NCBI GenBank assembly: GCA_023251135.1
Contig: JAHEZJ010000007.1
Span: 84,498-146,779, forward strand
Length of the DNA: 62,282 nucleotides
Source of the DNA: Flavobacterium sp.
Lineage (GTDB): Bacteria; Bacteroidota; Bacteroidia; Flavobacteriales; Flavobacteriaceae
Direction of reading: 5' to 3'
Position numbers and translations under genes: made by a program. The notes under the pieces were generated by a model that was given only the letters and a program-made list of their open reading frames with translations, was not told the DNA's origin and did not search any database. Positions 44,073-52,872 of the stretch are shown one piece after another. The stretch's first letter is position 1. Every line of letters begins with the position of its first letter.

Positions 44073-46295
44073 TTGAAAACGAAACTCTTCATTGTTACTC
44101 CGCCTTTTACGCAGCTGAATACACCGTATCCGGCAACAGCCTATATAAAAGGATTTCTGAATACCAAAAATATCGAATCGGTTCAGGCTGATTTAGGTAT
44201 TGATGTGATTCTGGAATTGTTTTCGAAGAAGGGTTTAATTGATTTGTTTCTTTATTCTGAGCGTCTTTTTGCAAATGGGTCTTCCAGAGCGGAGTCGAAG
44301 GATGACGTTTCCGATAATTCAAAACGTATTTTTGCTTTGCAGGACGAATACATCAAAACAATTGATGCTGTAATTCAGTTTTTGCAGGGAAAAAATCCAA
44401 CTTTGGCTTTACAGATTTGTCAGGAAGATTTTTTACCCGAAGCTTCTCGTTTTGCACAACTGGAAGAACTCGATTGGGCTTTCGGAACAATGGGAACGCA
44501 GGATAAAGCCAAACATTTGGCTACTTTATATCTCGAGGATATCTCTGATTTTATTGTAGAATGTATCGATGAAAATTTTGGTTTTAGCCGATATGCAGAG
44601 CGTTTAGGTCGAAGCGCCAATTCGTTTGATGAATTGTACGAAGCCTTACAGCAGAAACCAACCTACATTGATTCTATTTTGATTTCCATTTTAAAAGAAA
44701 AAATGGAAGCGGTAAAGCCCACTTTTTTTCTAATATCTGTTCCTTTTCCGGGAAATTTGTACAGTGCTTTTCGCTGTGCCCAATGGATAAAGCAACATCA
44801 TCCTGAAGTTAAAATTTCGATGGGTGGAGGTTTTCCGAATACCGAATTGCGTTCGCTCTCTGATGCCCGTGTTTTCGAATTCTTTGATTTTATCACTTTA
44901 GATGATGGTGAAGTTCCAATTGAAGAATTAATATTCAATTTAGAAAATCCAAATTCCAATTCATATAAAAGAACTTTTCTACTGGAAAATGGAGAAGTAG
45001 TCTACAAAAATAATTCGTTAAAACACGATTACAAACAAGCCTATGTAGGTACTCCGGATTATTCGGATCTGCCTTTGGACAAGTACATTTCGGTAATCGA
45101 AATTGTAAATCCAATGCACAGAATGTGGAGTGACGGCCGTTGGAATAAACTTACCATGGCACACGGCTGTTATTGGGGAAAATGTACTTTTTGTGATATT
45201 TCACTTGATTATATAAAGGTTTACGAACCGGTCGCGGCCAATTTACTCTGCGATCGTATGGAAGATTTGATGCTCCAAACCGGGCAAAATGGTTTTCATT
45301 TTGTCGATGAAGCTGCTCCGCCGGCTTTAATGCGTGCTTTGGCGTTAGAAATTTTACGTCGAAAACTGGCGGTAACCTGGTGGACCAATATTCGATTTGA
45401 GAAAAGTTTTTCGAAAGATCTGTGTCTGCTGCTGAAAGCTTCAGGCTGTATTGCTGTTTCCGGTGGTCTGGAAGTAGCCTCTGACCGATTGCTAAAATTA
45501 ATTGATAAAGGAGTTACGGTAGAGCAGGTGGCAAAAGTGACCCGCAATTTTACCGAAGCCGGAATTATGGTTCATGCTTATTTGATGTACGGCTATCCCA
45601 CCCAAACGGTTCAGGAAACGGTGGACAGTCTCGAAATGGTACGTCAGCTGTTTGAGGCAGGAATCCTGCAGTCGGGATTTTGGCATCAATTTGCCATGAC
45701 AGCGCATAGCCCGGTTGGATTGTATCCGGAGAAATTTGGTGTGACCAAAACGACGGAAGCAATAGGAACTTTTGCTAATAATGATATCGATTATACCGAT
45801 TCTACAGGAATCAATCACGATAAATTTAGTTTCGGATTAAAGAAGTCACTCTTTAATTTCATGCATGGCATCTGCTTTGATTATGAATTACAGGATTGGT
45901 TTGATTTTAAAATCCCGAAAACAAAAATAGACCCGGATTTTATTTTTAATGCCCTTGAAGAAGGAAATGATTTTAATACAAAACCCAATGCCAAAGTAGT
46001 TTGGTTAGGCGGAAAACCTTTTGTGGAGGCTTTTACAAAATCTAAAAAAGGAAGAACCTGGGAAATGATGGGGTTTACTTTTCACGATAAAAAAGAGAGT
46101 TTCAACATTCAGACGAATAAAGAGGAAGGCGAGTGGCTGGTTGAAATTTTAAGTAAAATTGCCATTTCAAACAGCAAAAATTACACTTTTCAGGAAGTGA
46201 AAAATGATTTTGAGACTCATTTGGATGATTTCGAATTGTTTTGGTATTCCAAACCTGTCAATACTTTACGCGAATTCGGATTGTTGGTTTTATAA
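44073..46295 (+). CDS. B12-binding radical SAM protein
   Basis: A 740-aa protein if it starts at the TTG at 44073 (KTKLFIVTPPFTQLNTPYPA follows the start residue). The TTG at 44052 is inside the -7 box. The N-terminal part (about 1-330) contains a B12-binding-like Rossmann region (SVPFPGNLYSAFRCAQWIKQ, ISMGGGFPNTELRSL, ITLDDGEVPIEEL). The radical SAM site is HGCYWGKCTFCDIS with Cys366, Cys371 and Cys374, a CX4CX2C spacing instead of the common CX3CX2C. The rest is the TIM barrel (GFHFVDEAAPPALMRALALE, SGGLEVASDRLLKLIDKGVT, HAYLMYGYPTQTVQETVDSL) and about 180 extra residues. It uses a [4Fe-4S] cluster and SAM; product unknown. No RiPP or methyl-transfer neighbour. An MBL hydrolase gene lies convergent. 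Confidence 0.87.
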   Translation: MKTKLFIVTPPFTQLNTPYPATAYIKGFLNTKNIESVQADLGIDVILELFSKKGLIDLFLYSERLFANGSSRAESKDDVSDNSKRIFALQDEYIKTIDAVIQFLQGKNPTLALQICQEDFLPEASRFAQLEELDWAFGTMGTQDKAKHLATLYLEDISDFIVECIDENFGFSRYAERLGRSANSFDELYEALQQKPTYIDSILISILKEKMEAVKPTFFLISVPFPGNLYSAFRCAQWIKQHHPEVKISMGGGFPNTELRSLSDARVFEFFDFITLDDGEVPIEELIFNLENPNSNSYKRTFLLENGEVVYKNNSLKHDYKQAYVGTPDYSDLPLDKYISVIEIVNPMHRMWSDGRWNKLTMAHGCYWGKCTFCDISLDYIKVYEPVAANLLCDRMEDLMLQTGQNGFHFVDEAAPPALMRALALEILRRKLAVTWWTNIRFEKSFSKDLCLLLKASGCIAVSGGLEVASDRLLKLIDKGVTVEQVAKVTRNFTEAGIMVHAYLMYGYPTQTVQETVDSLEMVRQLFEAGILQSGFWHQFAMTAHSPVGLYPEKFGVTKTTEAIGTFANNDIDYTDSTGINHDKFSFGLKKSLFNFMHGICFDYELQDWFDFKIPKTKIDPDFIFNALEEGNDFNTKPNAKVVWLGGKPFVEAFTKSKKGRTWEMMGFTFHDKKESFNIQTNKEEGEWLVEILSKIAISNSKNYTFQEVKNDFETHLDDFELFWYSKPVNTLREFGLLVL

Positions 46296-46318
46296 TTCGA
46301 AAAAGGGTAAACATAACC

Positions 46319-47083
46319 TTAATATTCTACACTGGTTCCGTCATTCGGAATCGAAACTTTGTCCAGAAGATCATTGTCAGAAAGAGCCTGTTTTAATTCG
46401 GTTCTAGTAGTAGGGCAATGATTTAAAGCCTCTAAATGATTGGCGAAAACCTTTCCGGGTGCGAGTGCTGCAAATTTTAGTATGTCGTTCATTCGCATCA
46501 ATAGGGGCTGACCAATATCTAATCTTGCCGTTCCGCAGGCTACAACCGAAATATCGGGTTTAAATTCAATCAGTACTTTTTGTACGTGTTCTGTAAAAAT
46601 GGTGTCAGAGCTGATGTAAACCGATTTTTGATCGGGTAATTCGATATGAAAACCCATTACATTTCCCATAAGTTTAGCAACAAACCCATAACCGTGAATG
46701 GCCGGAATTCCTGTGATTTTACCTCCGAGAAATTCCTGAGGATCCCAATAATTTAAGGTTTGTATGATGTTTAATCCTCTTTTTGATAAAGCAGCTTCGT
46801 CTTTACTGCTGCAAACAACAGGAATGCTTTTTCGTCTTAAAAAAATCTCGCCAGCCTTGTCGATATGATCGGGGTGCAAATGTGTAATCAGACAAATTGT
46901 TACTTTGCTTAAAATATCTCTGCTGTTTTTAGGCAAGGCAACTAATGGGTTTCTTTTAGGTTTATAACGAAAAATGGTGAAGGGCGGAATCGTTTTTCTT
47001 TTCCCTAACATTGGATCGACCAATATAACATCGGTTTCAGTTTCTATAACTAAAGTGGCGTTGCGTAAATGATGTAATTTCAT
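46319..47083 (-). CDS. MBL-fold metallo-hydrolase
   Basis: A 254-aa beta-lactamase-fold hydrolase. Metal site ITHLHPDHID (68-74 core HLHPDH), GIPAIHGYG, SSDTIF, and a late His in FANHLEALNHC. It looks like the UlaG/YcbL-like or RNase-Z-related lactonase group rather than a true beta-lactamase, with MKLHHLRNATLVIETETDVI opening typical of UlaG-like proteins. Substrate unknown. Its own unit, between the radical SAM gene and the two-component genes. Confidence 0.88.
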   Translation of the reverse strand: MKLHHLRNATLVIETETDVILVDPMLGKRKTIPPFTIFRYKPKRNPLVALPKNSRDILSKVTICLITHLHPDHIDKAGEIFLRRKSIPVVCSSKDEAALSKRGLNIIQTLNYWDPQEFLGGKITGIPAIHGYGFVAKLMGNVMGFHIELPDQKSVYISSDTIFTEHVQKVLIEFKPDISVVACGTARLDIGQPLLMRMNDILKFAALAPGKVFANHLEALNHCPTTRTELKQALSDNDLLDKVSIPNDGTSVEY

Positions 47084-47143
47084 ATCGGGAAAAAATTATA
47101 GATACTAAAATACAAAAAATATAAAAGAATTAAAAGGGATAAA

Positions 47144-47827
47144 TTACATGGTAAAACGAAATCCAATTCCGTGTAAATTTTCAATAGTGATGTCTTTTTC
47201 GTTGCTTAAAATCTTACGAAGACGCGAAATAAAAACGTCGAGACTGCGTCCCATAAAATAGTCATCAGTGCCCCAAAGTGAGGTAAGAATCTGTTCTCTT
47301 TTTAAAACAGAATTTTTGTTGTCCAAAAACAACTTCAATAATTCGGCCTCGCGTTGCGTAAGGCTGATTTTTTCGCTTTCATTGAAAAGAACAAAGTTGC
47401 TGGTGTCAAATTGATATTTTCCAATTTCATAAACCAGTTTTTCAACAGGGACGTTTTTCTGCGAACGTTTTAGGAAAATTTCAATTTTTAAAAGCAATTC
47501 CTCAATGCTAAAAGGCTTTACGAGATAATCATCGGCGCCTAAACGCAATCCTTTGATGCGATCTTCTTTTAATGTTTTGGCCGAGAGAAAGATAATCGGA
47601 ATATCGCTGTTGCTTTTTCTGATTTCGGTGGCCAGCTCAAAACCATCCATTTTGGGCATCATAATGTCAAAGATACAAATGTCAAAATTCTCTTTTTTAA
47701 AGTTTTGCAAACCCGTTATTCCATCACTACAATGATGTACTTCATAGTTATTTTGTTCCAGATTGTCTTTGGTCAGGAACGCGAGGGTCTCATCGTCTTC
47801 AGTATAAAGTATTTTGAATTGTTTCAT
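47144..47827 (-). CDS. OmpR-family response regulator
   Basis: A 227-aa response regulator: receiver domain (1-120) with acidic pocket TEDDE, phospho-acceptor Asp54 in CIFDIMMPKMDG, and the Lys of VKPFSIEEL; winged-helix domain (about 130-227) with ISLTQREAELLKLFLDNKNS and RSLDVFISRLRKIL. It overlaps the histidine kinase gene by 4 bases, so the two form one operon with the kinase gene first. Targets cannot be told from sequence. Confidence 0.95.
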   Translation of the reverse strand: MKQFKILYTEDDETLAFLTKDNLEQNNYEVHHCSDGITGLQNFKKENFDICIFDIMMPKMDGFELATEIRKSNSDIPIIFLSAKTLKEDRIKGLRLGADDYLVKPFSIEELLLKIEIFLKRSQKNVPVEKLVYEIGKYQFDTSNFVLFNESEKISLTQREAELLKLFLDNKNSVLKREQILTSLWGTDDYFMGRSLDVFISRLRKILSNEKDITIENLHGIGFRFTM

Positions 47828-49086
47828 TTTTTATAGGGAATTGATAAAGTTATAGTGATGCCTTTCTCCGAATTGTTTTCGGCTTTTATTTTCCAGTTAT
47901 GCAAGTTGCAAATTTCTTTAACATAATACAAGCCAAGTCCAAAACCATTTACCTCATTGCTTTTTTCGTTTGGAGCGCGGTAGAACTTATCAAAGATAAA
48001 AGAAATGTTCTTAGGAGAAACCCCAATTCCGTTGTCTTTAAAAGTTAGTTTTAAAACAGAGTTTTCGACTGCGATTCCAATTACAACCCGCGACTTTTCG
48101 GAGCAATATTTAACCGCATTATCGAGTAAATTATAAACTAAATTGGAGAAATGAAAAACGTCAGTTTCTATTTTATATTCTTTGGAGACCGTCTCAATTT
48201 TGACGTTGGCTTCAGGATATTTTAAAAGGATGTTCTGGATGATTTCTTCAATAATCGGAACAAGTGTAACCGTTTCTTTTTGTAACTCCAGAGGAGCATA
48301 ATCTGACTTGGCAACATTCAGAATCTTCTCAATATGACCGTTCAGTTTGTGGCTTTGATTGATAATAATGTCAGTATAGGTATAGAGTTTTTTATCGTCT
48401 TTAATCGGTTTTTGCTCAATTAAGTATTTCGAGGCAATTAGAATAGAGGACAAAGGTGTTTTAAATTCATGCGTCATATTGTTGATGAAATCACGCTGCA
48501 GTTCTGAGTATTTTTTGTGCTGTAAAAGCGTAAAAATAGAATACACATAAATCAGCAAAATAAGAATCAAAGCAATCGAAAGTATGAACCAAAATCGCAT
48601 CGAACTAAACAAATAGGTCGTTTCATTTGGAAAACGTATGGCAAAATAATAAACCAAATTTTTATGTTTTGGAAAATAAACCGATTGCTTAACTTTAGTT
48701 TTTTCAGATAAAGAAATATAATTTCCGTACACCATCTCGTCGCTTTGGCAATTGTACATGGCGTACTCAAAATCGGTGGTGATATTCATTTTTTTGAATT
48801 CGTTTTTCAGATAAAATTCTAAAATATCGGGTTCGAAATCATTGTCAATATTTACGATATAATAGTCGTTGGCAATTTTTTGAACAGGGTTTTGTGCAGG
48901 CAGCTCATGATTGGTTCCTTCGTATAATTTTTTGGCTACTTCGAGTAAAGCGATATGTGCTTTTTGATTGAGTTTTTTTTGCTCTAAAGTAAAAGCCTCT
49001 TTAGTCCAAAGCAATTGCGCCACCAGTATACTTATAATGGCGATTAATCCTAAGATGATGATGCTATTGAGTTTGTTGAGTTTCAA
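47824..49086 (-). CDS. membrane sensor histidine kinase
   Basis: A 420-aa kinase with start at the TTG at 49086 (MKLNKLNSIIILGLIAIISI); a TTG at 49143 is upstream of the predicted transcription start. Two membrane helices (about 6-26 and 164-187) bound a periplasmic sensor region of about 135 residues. HisKA box FINNMTHEFKTPLSSIL with His206; then HATPase with NLLDNAVKYC (N box), LTFKDNGIGVSP (G1) and VNGFGLGLYYVKEIC (G2). No HAMP domain is obvious. It is the sensor for the adjacent OmpR-type regulator. Confidence 0.92.
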   Translation of the reverse strand: MKLNKLNSIIILGLIAIISILVAQLLWTKEAFTLEQKKLNQKAHIALLEVAKKLYEGTNHELPAQNPVQKIANDYYIVNIDNDFEPDILEFYLKNEFKKMNITTDFEYAMYNCQSDEMVYGNYISLSEKTKVKQSVYFPKHKNLVYYFAIRFPNETTYLFSSMRFWFILSIALILILLIYVYSIFTLLQHKKYSELQRDFINNMTHEFKTPLSSILIASKYLIEQKPIKDDKKLYTYTDIIINQSHKLNGHIEKILNVAKSDYAPLELQKETVTLVPIIEEIIQNILLKYPEANVKIETVSKEYKIETDVFHFSNLVYNLLDNAVKYCSEKSRVVIGIAVENSVLKLTFKDNGIGVSPKNISFIFDKFYRAPNEKSNEVNGFGLGLYYVKEICNLHNWKIKAENNSEKGITITLSIPYKK

Positions 49087-49119
49087 GAAAAAAGTGGTTT
49101 TTGATGGTGTAATATTAAT

Positions 49120-49150
49120 CAAATTTATAGTTAAAAACACCAATTAACAA
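49120..49150 (-). promoter_or_regulatory. promoter of the histidine kinase/response regulator operon
   Basis: On the minus strand, TTG (49150-49148), a 20-base gap, then TAAATTTG (49127-49120). Transcription would start near 49113, downstream of the TTG at 49143. Confidence 0.6.
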
Positions 49151-49240
49151 GTCGTTAACAAAGATTTGAAAGCGGTTAACAGCGTCTTGCTCAGTTCGGG
49201 AGTACTTTTGAAATATCATTAACCAATAAAATATTTAGCT

Positions 49241-49657
49241 ATGAAAATGATTAAAATTTCGATGTTGTCTTTGGCATTATGTTTAATGTCTTTTTCGGCG
49301 ATTGCACCACTAAAATCCATTAGTTCAGAAACAAAAGTTGCTGCAGTAGCTGCTTCATCTGTGGTATGGAAAGCAGAAACTATAGATGTGGGTGAAATTC
49401 CTCAGGGAACTCCAAAAGTAATTGTTTACGAATTTAAAAATACTGGAAAAACGGCTGTTGTTATTACAAACGTACAAGGATCTTGTGGCTGTACAGCGAC
49501 AGATTACACTAAAGAACCGGTTTTACCTGGAAAATCAGCTAAAGTAACTGCTACTTACAACGCAGCGAACAAAGGTGGTTTTACAAAAACAGTTACTGTG
49601 ACTACAAGTGCCGAGAGCACTCCAAAAATCCTTACTCTAAAAGGCACAGTGATTTAA
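49241..49657 (+). CDS. DUF1573 secreted Ig-like protein
   Basis: A 138-aa protein with a signal peptide (about 1-22) and one DUF1573 domain (about 45-138): ETIDVGEIPQGTPKVIVYEF, KNTGKTAVVITNVQGSCGCT, YTKEPVLPGKSAKVTATYNA and TLKGTVI. The G-S-C-G-C-T turn is the family's marker. It is an immunoglobulin-like (ASH/MSP-type) fold; role unknown. It has its own terminator. Confidence 0.93.
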   Translation: MKMIKISMLSLALCLMSFSAIAPLKSISSETKVAAVAASSVVWKAETIDVGEIPQGTPKVIVYEFKNTGKTAVVITNVQGSCGCTATDYTKEPVLPGKSAKVTATYNAANKGGFTKTVTVTTSAESTPKILTLKGTVI

Positions 49658-49683
49658 ATTTAGAGGTTAGTTATAAAGCAGGG

Positions 49684-49716
49684 AACTCCGGATATCATAT
49701 GTCCGGAGTTTTTTTG
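49684..49716 (+). terminator. terminator after the DUF1573 gene
   Basis: AACTCCGGA (49684-49692) pairs with TCCGGAGTT (49702-49710), followed by T-run. Confidence 0.9.
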
Positions 49717-49809
49717 TTTTTATTTCAGAGGATTAATCGGCAGTAATATTTTGTGCTGTAGGTCGATCTTCAGTAAAACTTTTCTACTTTTATTGTAAAA
49801 ATAATAGTT

Positions 49810-51390
49810 ATGAAGTTTTTGTATCCCCTTATTGCTGTTGTCCTTCTTTTTAGCGTTGTTTCCTGTAATAAGAAATCGGAAGAAAAGGGTGAAGAATCCA
49901 AAAAAGCAGCGAAGCAAATCGTGCCGGAACTTAAAATTAAAATTGACAGCTCAGGTATTGTCGGTTTTTATCAGGCCTATCCCAAGTTAATTAAGTTTCA
50001 GGAGGACGTTCTTGCCTTGTACAAAAAACACAATTCTACTCAATTATGGCTCGACAATAAAGGAGTTGTAGAATTTGGAAATTTATTATTCAACAAATAC
50101 AAAGGACTGGATCAGGAAGGGCTGAAAGCTAATTTCCCTTATAAAGAAATGATTAGTCCAATATTTGAGCACACTGCTGACAATAAACTATCAAAAGCCG
50201 ATACCGATTTGATGATTACTAATTTGTATTTCTACTACGTCAAAAAAGTATCCGGAGTAGACGAGAAAACCACAAAGTCTCTGGAATGGCTTTTACCGCG
50301 AAAAAAAGTAAACTATCAGGTATTTTCTGATTCGATTTACAAAAAGGCTACCATTAGCGATGATAAGAAAAGCAAAATGTTCAGTCAGTACTATAAACTA
50401 CGTGATGCACTTCATCAATACAGAGAAATAGAGAAAAAAGGAGGATGGAAAACCATTGAAACAGAAGAAGGTTTTAAAAGCTTTAAAACAGGAGATTCTG
50501 TAGCTGCTATTGGACAGATAAGGGCGAGACTTTATGCAACAGGTGATTTAAAGGAGAACACTAACAGTAATGTCTGTGATTCCGTTTTAATTGCAGCAGT
50601 TAAGAATTTTGAATCACATCATGGCTTAACACCTAAAAATATAATCCTGCCGGAGCATATTGCCGAACTGAATGTGCCTGTTTCTGACAGAATCAAAACG
50701 ATTATTGTCAATATGGAACGCTGTCGATGGATCGATCCGGAACTTGAAAAAGGAAAAGAATATATAGAAGTTAACATTCCTGAATTCAGATTGTATTTGA
50801 TCCGAAATGGAGAAATTGCTTTTGTGTCACCGGTAGTGGTGGGCAAAGCGATGACACAAACCGTTATTTTTAGCGGTCTGATGAACAACATTGTTTTTAG
50901 TCCGTATTGGAATGTACCCACCAGTATCATCAATAAAGAGATCAAACCCGGAATGGCCAGGAACAAGAATTATCTGAGAGAGAAAAACCTTGAATGGAAT
51001 AACGGTGCGGTTCGTCAGCTACCCGGAAAAAACAACTCGCTTGGTTTGGTGAAGTTTTTATTTCCAAATTCAAATAATATTTACCTGCACGATACACCTG
51101 CCAAAAGTTTGTTTGAAAGAGAAAACAGAGCTTTCAGCCATGGTTGTGTACGCGTAGGAAAACCAAGAGAACTTGCGATCGAACTCTTGAAACAAGATCC
51201 TTCCTGGACTCCGGCACGAATCGATAAAGCCATGCATGCCGGTAAAGAAAACTGGTATACTTTAAAAAGGAAGGTGCCTGTTTATATTGGCTACTTTACC
51301 GCCTGGGTAGATCGCAAAGGACAATTGAATTTTTACAAAGACATCTATCAGCGAGACGAAAGTTTGATAAAACTGCTGACAGAAGAATAA
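49810..51390 (+). CDS. L,D-transpeptidase lipoprotein (YcbB/LdtD-like)
   Basis: A 526-aa lipoprotein (lipobox FSVVSC, Cys 19, then NKKSEEKGEE). It has an N-terminal scaffold domain, a peptidoglycan-binding-like section (about 230-290, GQIRARLYATGD, VKNFESHHGLTPKNIILPEH) and the YkuD catalytic domain (from about 310, YIEVNIPEFRLYLIRNGEIA) with the catalytic FSHGCVRVGKPREL Cys near 447. The long insertion between the first strands and the active site is like that of the YcbB capsule loop. It would make 3-3 cross-links in peptidoglycan or attach proteins to it. It lies 59 bases before the esterase gene. Confidence 0.92.
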   Translation: MKFLYPLIAVVLLFSVVSCNKKSEEKGEESKKAAKQIVPELKIKIDSSGIVGFYQAYPKLIKFQEDVLALYKKHNSTQLWLDNKGVVEFGNLLFNKYKGLDQEGLKANFPYKEMISPIFEHTADNKLSKADTDLMITNLYFYYVKKVSGVDEKTTKSLEWLLPRKKVNYQVFSDSIYKKATISDDKKSKMFSQYYKLRDALHQYREIEKKGGWKTIETEEGFKSFKTGDSVAAIGQIRARLYATGDLKENTNSNVCDSVLIAAVKNFESHHGLTPKNIILPEHIAELNVPVSDRIKTIIVNMERCRWIDPELEKGKEYIEVNIPEFRLYLIRNGEIAFVSPVVVGKAMTQTVIFSGLMNNIVFSPYWNVPTSIINKEIKPGMARNKNYLREKNLEWNNGAVRQLPGKNNSLGLVKFLFPNSNNIYLHDTPAKSLFERENRAFSHGCVRVGKPRELAIELLKQDPSWTPARIDKAMHAGKENWYTLKRKVPVYIGYFTAWVDRKGQLNFYKDIYQRDESLIKLLTEE

Positions 51391-51449
51391 AGAAGCGTTA
51401 AAAAAGGTAGCAAATAGGAAATAATAGATTTAAGTTTGTTTTCTTTTTT

Positions 51450-52793
51450 ATGATTTTCTCTACTATGGCAGCAAGTGTAACACTACCGAATATTTTTGGC
51501 GACAATATGGTCTTGCAGCGCAATTCCGAAGTAAAAATATGGGGTTGGGCGAATTCGAAAGAAGAAATCACATTAATTTCCGGTTGGGACAATCAAAAGT
51601 ATCAGGCGACTGTAAACCAGCAGGGACAATGGGAGATTGCTGTCAAAACTCCCGAAGCAGGTGGTCCTTATACCATTTTCATAAAAGGGATCGAGGAGAT
51701 TGTACTTCGCAATATTCTCATCGGAGAAGTGTGGGTTTGTGCCGGACAGTCGAATATGGAAATGTCGGCAAGCTGGGGAATTGATAATGAAGAAGAGGAA
51801 GTAAAAAATGCTACTGACGCTGCTATTCGTTTTTTTAATGTTCCTCAATTAACTGCTGCAAAACCACAGTCAGCACTTTTAGGAAAGTGGACAGAATCGA
51901 CTCCGGAAACCATGAAAGATTTTAGTGCAATTGGTTATTTCTTTGCAAAACGTTTGCGTGAGGATTTGAAAAATGTTCCTATCGGATTGATATCTTCCAA
52001 TTGGGGAGGAACTGCTGCTGAAATATGGATGCCGGAAGAAATTGTTCAGAATGATCCTGTTTTAGCAGAAAATGCCAGAAAATTTAATGAGCAGGAATAC
52101 GAGCCACGCCAACCCGGACGAGCTTATAACGCCATGATTCATCCAATTGTTGGGTTTAAAATTGCCGGAACTATTTGGTATCAGGGAGAATCGAATGTCG
52201 GTTCTCTGGTTTATGATCAAACTATGGCGGCTTTGATTGACTCCTGGCGGGAAGCCTGGAAAGATGATTTCCCTTTTTATTATGTTCAGATTGCTCCCTA
52301 TAAAACCAGAGGTAATAATTTCTTCAATGTCATTTTAAGAGACTCACAAAGAAAATTGCTTCATAAAGTTCCCAAAACCGGAATGGTCGTTATCAGTGAT
52401 GTTTCAAATGTGAAAGAGATTCATCCAAAAGATAAAAAGCCGGTGGGGATCCGTCTGGCGAATCTGGCTTTGGCTGAAACCTATAAAATCAAATCGAATT
52501 TGGTAAACGGACCACTCTTTAAGGATTTTATAGTAGAAGAACATAAAATAATAGTTTCTTTCGATGCTGCTAATGGATTACATTTTAAGAATGAAAACTC
52601 CACTCAGTTCGAGATGGCCGGAGCCGATGGGATTTTTTATTCTGCCGAAGCTTCTATACTAAAGGATCAGGTTATTTTGACCAGTAAAAAAGTATTGCAT
52701 CCGGTGAAAATCCGTTTTGCCTGGGGAAACACAATTCAGTCTGATCTTCTTAATGAAGCGAATTTGCCTGCGTCCTGTTTTATTACCGATTGA
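51450..52793 (+). CDS. sialate O-acetylesterase (SASA/SGNH)
   Basis: A 447-aa esterase from the first ATG (51450). It removes O-acetyl groups from sialic acids or similar acetylated sugars. SGNH blocks: EVWVCAGQSNMEMS with Ser101, SSNWGGTAAEIWMPEE, and TIWYQGESN in the middle; Ig-like N-terminal sheet (VTLPNIFGDNMVLQRNSEVK). Oddity: the codons from 51411 to 51449 stay open and read QIGNNRFKFVFFF ahead of the ATG, completing a classic signal peptide, but contain no ATG, GTG or TTG. The true start may be a rare codon such as ATA at 51414, or the start codon has been lost. See findings. Confidence 0.88.
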   Translation: MIFSTMAASVTLPNIFGDNMVLQRNSEVKIWGWANSKEEITLISGWDNQKYQATVNQQGQWEIAVKTPEAGGPYTIFIKGIEEIVLRNILIGEVWVCAGQSNMEMSASWGIDNEEEEVKNATDAAIRFFNVPQLTAAKPQSALLGKWTESTPETMKDFSAIGYFFAKRLREDLKNVPIGLISSNWGGTAAEIWMPEEIVQNDPVLAENARKFNEQEYEPRQPGRAYNAMIHPIVGFKIAGTIWYQGESNVGSLVYDQTMAALIDSWREAWKDDFPFYYVQIAPYKTRGNNFFNVILRDSQRKLLHKVPKTGMVVISDVSNVKEIHPKDKKPVGIRLANLALAETYKIKSNLVNGPLFKDFIVEEHKIIVSFDAANGLHFKNENSTQFEMAGADGIFYSAEASILKDQVILTSKKVLHPVKIRFAWGNTIQSDLLNEANLPASCFITD

Positions 52794-52872
52794 AAGTTGA
52801 AATGCCGAAAAAAGAAGTTTATTTTTTTTTTATCTTTAAAACTATAAAATGTACACCCTTTAAATTATAATA

